The notes under the pieces are model-generated. The model did no database searches. It worked only from the letters and a program-made list of their open reading frames with translations, and was not told the origin of the DNA. This document shows positions 60,651 through 64,000 of a stretch of DNA of 64,000 nt, piece after piece. Location: contig NZ_JALIFP010000012.1 in the NCBI RefSeq assembly GCF_022867885.1, positions 1-64,000 of the forward strand, written 5' to 3'. Numbering within the stretch: the stretch's first letter is position 1; each line of letters opens with the position of its first letter. A program made the translations under genes and the position numbers. The DNA is from Lederbergia sp. NSJ-179 (lineage in GTDB: Bacteria > Bacillota > Bacilli > Bacillales > Bacillaceae_C).

Positions 60651-62516
60651 TTATATTTGATTCCATGTTTCTCTAAATTCTTTTTCACTTACTGCATGAA
60701 CAAGTTTTCTTACATTTTTAATACTTTTTGTTTTTTGAAAGACTTCAGTAAATGTGTACTCATTTCGTTCAATATCTGAGGAGGGAATGTAAATAATGAT
60801 GAGCTGAACAAGTTCATCCCCCCATCTTATCGCTTTATTATTAATCCCAATAATCACCGTCTCTTTATACTCCTTCATCTCTAAATACGGATGAGGGATT
60901 GCCACTAAATTCCCAATAGACGTATAAGATATCCTCTCTCTTCTCATAGTAGGTTCATAAAAATGCTCCTGGTTATTGAGTGATAGCAGATGGCGAATAG
61001 CTTCCTCAGGGCTATTTTCATGAATCCAATAAATAGACGCCTGCTCAATAATTGAATTTTGTGCTTCAAGAAAGAACCTTATTTTTTTAATATCGCTGCT
61101 TTGGAAGCCGCTTTGGATTGCAATAAAATCTGCTGTGGTTTGGGGTGTAAACGATAAATTTATTCCAATGTATAGATAGGAAGGGTCAAAAACATAGTCC
61201 GTTGAACACTTTTCTATTCTACAAATTTCAAGTTCATCAAAATACGTTGCTATTTTAGAAGCAAGCAGCTTTGTTCGCTCATAGCTTCTACTATAGAGAA
61301 TGATTGTCTTTATTTTCCTTTTATCCTTTGAGTCAAGAATAACTTGAATATGATAGGCTAAATAAGCAATTTCACTATCCTGAATTTCCACAAGAAACGC
61401 TTTCTCGATTTGCAAAGCGATATTAGAAGCGATACTAAATGAAAAGAAATATTGTGACTTCGCTTCTTTTACAAACGGATTATAAATAAGCAAATTATGT
61501 GAAGCAGGGTAGATAATTCGATAAATGTGATTGGATATGTTATTTCTAAAACGTTGTTTAGAATGAACAGGTACATGATAGGTTTGTTCTACTTGAAGCA
61601 AAATGGCTTCAATTTTACTGATAATTTTTGGATCCTTATTTTCTATGATCGATCCATTCAAACCTAGCTGTAACGATATTAAATAATTGGTTAAAAAAAT
61701 GGCTTCCTCATCCGTCATCTTGACATAATCGCCTAACTGAGATCGAAAGGCTTCTTCAACCTCAAACTCTTTAAAACCCGCTAAATTAGTTAGTTCTGCA
61801 TCCTCAATGCTAACTAGAGCGTGATGATTAATTTGATGAATAATGATAATTAATTGGGCCGTAATTTTTTTATATACCTGAAATTCTAAATTCAGTTTGA
61901 ATCTTATATTGATTTCATCCACCATTTCAAAAACGTTTTCAATCACTTCCGCATCTACCCATGAGCGAAAAGCTTTTACGACAAAATCCTTATACACTTC
62001 CTTCTTTATAGAGATGGATGTAAAGAATCTTTCCAATAAAATTCTTTTTTGCATTTCTGTACCGATTAATTTAATGCCTTTAAATACCTTTGCATCTATC
62101 ACAACATCAATACCTAAATTCTGAATATCCATTGTCAGCTTCTGAATCCGACTTCGAATTGTCTGGGGTGAATAAAAAAATTTGTCAGCAATTTCATCGT
62201 AAGTCGTATAGTTGTTTTTATTCATTAAGAACTGAATAATTTGAAACTCGAGAAATGCTTCTTCTAACTCTTTTTCATTAGCGTCTACCCTTTCTTGAAC
62301 AATTGCACGATTGTCAACCGTGCTAATCGCATATCCCTGAGATGATGAGGTGATGACAACGTCACTAGAGCTATCGTTAATTTCCTTCACATAGTTTCTA
62401 ATTGTACGATCCGTCACACCCAATATTTCAGCTAGTGTTGTAGCGGATACATAGTCCCCGTTTTGATTGAATAGAAAGTCAATTAATTGATTATGTTTTT
62501 TATGCAAACCAACCAC
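60651..62516 (-). CDS. PRD-containing transcriptional activator (MtlR/LicR type)
   Basis: A 621-residue regulator: N-terminal helix-turn-helix (ATTLAEILGVTDRTIRNYVK, about 24-43) and a second HTH-like region near 105-130, two PTS regulation domains (about 180-290 and 300-400) with His such as HQINHH and YLAYHIQ, a IIB-like segment (about 405-490) and a C-terminal IIA-like domain with IPHPYLE. Phosphorylation of these His by HPr and by the PTS of the operon tunes its activity. GTG start at 62516; a TTG at 62507 is as likely. First gene of the operon and likely its activator. Confidence 0.88.
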   Translation of the reverse strand: MVGLHKKHNQLIDFLFNQNGDYVSATTLAEILGVTDRTIRNYVKEINDSSSDVVITSSSQGYAISTVDNRAIVQERVDANEKELEEAFLEFQIIQFLMNKNNYTTYDEIADKFFYSPQTIRSRIQKLTMDIQNLGIDVVIDAKVFKGIKLIGTEMQKRILLERFFTSISIKKEVYKDFVVKAFRSWVDAEVIENVFEMVDEINIRFKLNLEFQVYKKITAQLIIIIHQINHHALVSIEDAELTNLAGFKEFEVEEAFRSQLGDYVKMTDEEAIFLTNYLISLQLGLNGSIIENKDPKIISKIEAILLQVEQTYHVPVHSKQRFRNNISNHIYRIIYPASHNLLIYNPFVKEAKSQYFFSFSIASNIALQIEKAFLVEIQDSEIAYLAYHIQVILDSKDKRKIKTIILYSRSYERTKLLASKIATYFDELEICRIEKCSTDYVFDPSYLYIGINLSFTPQTTADFIAIQSGFQSSDIKKIRFFLEAQNSIIEQASIYWIHENSPEEAIRHLLSLNNQEHFYEPTMRRERISYTSIGNLVAIPHPYLEMKEYKETVIIGINNKAIRWGDELVQLIIIYIPSSDIERNEYTFTEVFQKTKSIKNVRKLVHAVSEKEFRETWNQI

Positions 62517-63051
62517 AACCTTTCTATGTCTTTATTTTAAAAGACAGCAATGGGAAGTGCTATACCAGTATAATTTCCTATCCATAGGAAAATTAGTTTT
62601 CTAAAATCTTTTAGTTTTTTATCGGATATTAATGAGATAAATGGAAATGACTGACTTGCCCCATTGAAGGAGGAAAGAGTGGTTTTTACTTAAGTTGTAG
62701 TCAGTTCTTTATTGTCCTCGCGTAATTGTTCCCCTCGCCCATTTAATAGGTTCTGTCATTTTTTATTCGTGTTTTGCGGTATTCGTTTAGTTTTCTATCA
62801 TTGATTTTCTGATATATTTTCTCCCATTTTGTATCTTCTTATGTATTGCATTTCTATTTTGCTCTAAATTCAGGATTCGTTATAGTTCCCCTTTCACTTC
62901 CCCATCAGTTTGAAATGGTAGTCTATCGTGTGTCAAACACTATACAAAGGATTAACATGAGCAAGGAACCGAACATGTTTAGTAATATACGGTAAAAGCA
63001 AAAAAATTATTGCATTTATAACGATATTGCGTTATTATAATATAGTCGAAA
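62517..63051. other. Intergenic with operator-like palindrome and tRNA promoter
   Basis: TTTCCTAT-CC-ATAGGAAA (62574-62591) is an exact 8-bp inverted repeat 58 bases upstream of the PRD regulator and could be its operator. Near 63010-63045 TTGCAT and an AT-rich TATTATAATATA stretch form the likely tRNA promoter. No protein gene recognised in between. Confidence 0.45.
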
Positions 63052-63124
63052 GGGGTATTAGCTCAGTTGGTAGAGCAGTTGACTCTTAATCATCAGGTCG
63101 TAGGTTCGATCCCTACATGCCCCA
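63052..63124 (+). tRNA. tRNA-Lys (anticodon CTT)
   Basis: A 73-base cloverleaf: acceptor GGGGTAT/ATGCCCC, D arm GCTC-AGTTGGTA-GAGC, anticodon loop CTCTTAA giving CTT, T arm GTAGG-TTCGATC-CCTAC and discriminator A. The anticodon stem has one T-T mismatch (GTTGA/TCATC). CCA is not encoded. It is a single gene with its own terminator. Confidence 0.93.
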
Positions 63125-63135
63125 TCATTAATTTT

Positions 63136-63168
63136 AAAGCCTAGTATGAGAATCTCATACTAGGCTTT
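63136..63168 (+). terminator. Terminator of tRNA-Lys
   Basis: A 15-bp stem AAAGCCTAGTATGAG with a three-base loop, followed by TTTTT. Confidence 0.9.
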
Positions 63169-63254
63169 TTCATGTACTTGGCATGCGCCGTTCTTTATTT
63201 ATCGATCAAGTCCTGAATTCCGTACGCATCAGTAAGACAACGGTGCTTATAACG

Positions 63255-63704
63255 CTATAGAACCAATTTTCCAACTTCCACCGATTTTGGGCTCTTTGTC
63301 CGCGTTAAAGCGAGTTTGTGAAGTTCTTCCAGCAACCCCATAAGGGACTTAACCCCTTGCTCGATCACATCCAAGATTGAACGCCATTCCTGTCTGTCTT
63401 CTACCGTAAAAAAGAAGTCGTTCTTACTAACAAACAAACCAGATAGATCTGGCGTTTGCTTCGTTTTTATGCTAAATTTTGTGTCGGCGAGGATAAAAAT
63501 CGGGGCGAGATTGGCTCTTGCAAATACTGAGAAGTCAAAAAAGTTAATCGGAAAAACGTTTGGCAATAACATAAATTCGACTGGGATCGGAAAAAAATCG
63601 GGCCATCTGTATTGACCTGTGATCGCTAACATCATCCGAAAGTGTTTTCCCTGCAAAGGTATTAAAAAAACTAAATAGCAGACAGGTAAATGAAGATAAC
63701 ACAA
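63255..63704 (-). CDS. Hypothetical protein, doubtful start
   Basis: A 149-residue frame with a hydrophobic N-terminal stretch and a more regular C-terminal part (SKNDFFFTVEDRQEWRSILD, then VKSLMGLLEELHKLAL, about 95-135) that looks like a real protein with an amphipathic helix. The N-terminal 40 residues lack a ribosome binding site; an overlapping frame (63544-63732) has a signal-like start, so a frameshift near 63580 may have split one gene. I do not recognise the family. Confidence 0.35.
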   Translation of the reverse strand: MCYLHLPVCYLVFLIPLQGKHFRMMLAITGQYRWPDFFPIPVEFMLLPNVFPINFFDFSVFARANLAPIFILADTKFSIKTKQTPDLSGLFVSKNDFFFTVEDRQEWRSILDVIEQGVKSLMGLLEELHKLALTRTKSPKSVEVGKLVL

Positions 63705-63783
63705 TATACGAAACCCCTTTTATTTCCTTCACCTCTATTAGTATTTAGCTTTCAAATTTTGATTTTATTGGTTACGATAAGAC

Positions 63784-63999
63784 CTAATTATTTTTTTTAT
63801 GATGATAAACAGCCATATGTGATGAGCCCGTTAAAACAACAACCATTCCTAAAACAGCGGCAATGAATATAGTTGATTTCGCCGATACAATGACGGAATA
63901 AATAGGAATATATAAAATAAACAGAAAAAGAATTGTATAGAAAACGACTGACAGAGCATATTTTTTATCACCTGCAATAAGAATGTACAAGGCAATTGG
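63784..63999 (-). CDS. C-terminal part of a membrane protein (cut by the window edge)
   Basis: At least 70 residues that end at 63784 and stay open to the window's end; the TTG at 63990 need not be the true start. Two membrane segments (about 14-36 and 42-58 counted from that TTG) separated by a short Ser-Ala-Lys turn, ending HHKKNN. Too little for a family call. Confidence 0.5.
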   Translation of the reverse strand, partial: PIALYILIAGDKKYALSVVFYTILFLFILYIPIYSVIVSAKSTIFIAAVLGMVVVLTGSSHMAVYHHKKNN

Positions 64000-64000
64000 C

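Overview
The window is AT-rich chromosomal DNA that reads as a member of the Bacillaceae (Bacillus sensu lato). The reasons are strong AGGAGG-type ribosome binding sites with frequent TTG and GTG starts, T-box leaders, Fur and BirA operators of Bacillus type, and several gene groups with direct B. subtilis counterparts: amj, yobV/yobU, yhfS-yhfT-bioYB, fabHB, ydhK, the yitC-type phosphosulfolactate synthase group and ycgT. No phage, plasmid or complete insertion sequence is present, but the window is unusually rich in gene relics and dispersed structured repeats.

Layout. 0-6 kb: a truncated phosphoesterase, a small membrane protein and a Nudix hydrolase (minus), then a translationally coupled pair (plus) of a CBM9-like protein and a large cytoplasmic transglutaminase-fold protein. 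6-20 kb: an accessory stretch, almost all minus, of small enzymes (VOC, GNAT, Nudix, P-loop kinase, Fic). It includes a recent 0.85-kb duplication of a Nudix-fusion gene, a T-box in front of a frameshifted MFS transporter, and tyrZ with its own tyrosine T-box. 20-31 kb: fabHB with a FapR-like site, a YdhK lipoprotein, Hsp20, a cell-wall amidase plus polysaccharide deacetylase pair, a two-component system, and an ABC-F protein preceded by two tandem terminators that look like an attenuator. 31-43 kb: amj, a twice-frameshifted WYL regulator next to its effector-binding partner, an alpha/beta hydrolase, the BirA-controlled bioY-acyl-CoA ligase-thiolase operon, a NERD protein, an 18-unit tandem repeat array and a YitT-family membrane protein. 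43-50 kb: a five-gene operon (phosphosulfolactate synthase, histidine phosphatase, cysH, sat, cysC) that can turn sulfate into sulfite and then sulfolactate, with a divergent MFS and a TauE-type exporter beside it. 50-56 kb: a Fur-controlled siderophore uptake locus (ATPase, binding lipoprotein, two permeases, flavin reductase), closed on both sides by nearly identical terminators. 56-64 kb: a Gfo/Idh/MocA oxidoreductase, a tiny Pro/Tyr-rich gene, an SDR relic, a PRD regulator-aldolase-fructose PTS operon, and a tRNA-Lys(CTT).

The most unusual content is not protein coding. One dispersed element (20.4 kb, 57.6 kb, truncated at 25.65 kb) keeps both ends conserved while its interior differs completely between copies yet folds into the same stacked hairpin. 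A second family (36.2, 50.2 and 55.7 kb) consists of short hairpins with different stems but an invariant GTCCT/ATCCT five-base loop. Both patterns suggest selection on RNA or DNA structure. All calls were made by eye from sequence; homology statements rest on recognised motifs and family knowledge and were not tested by searches.
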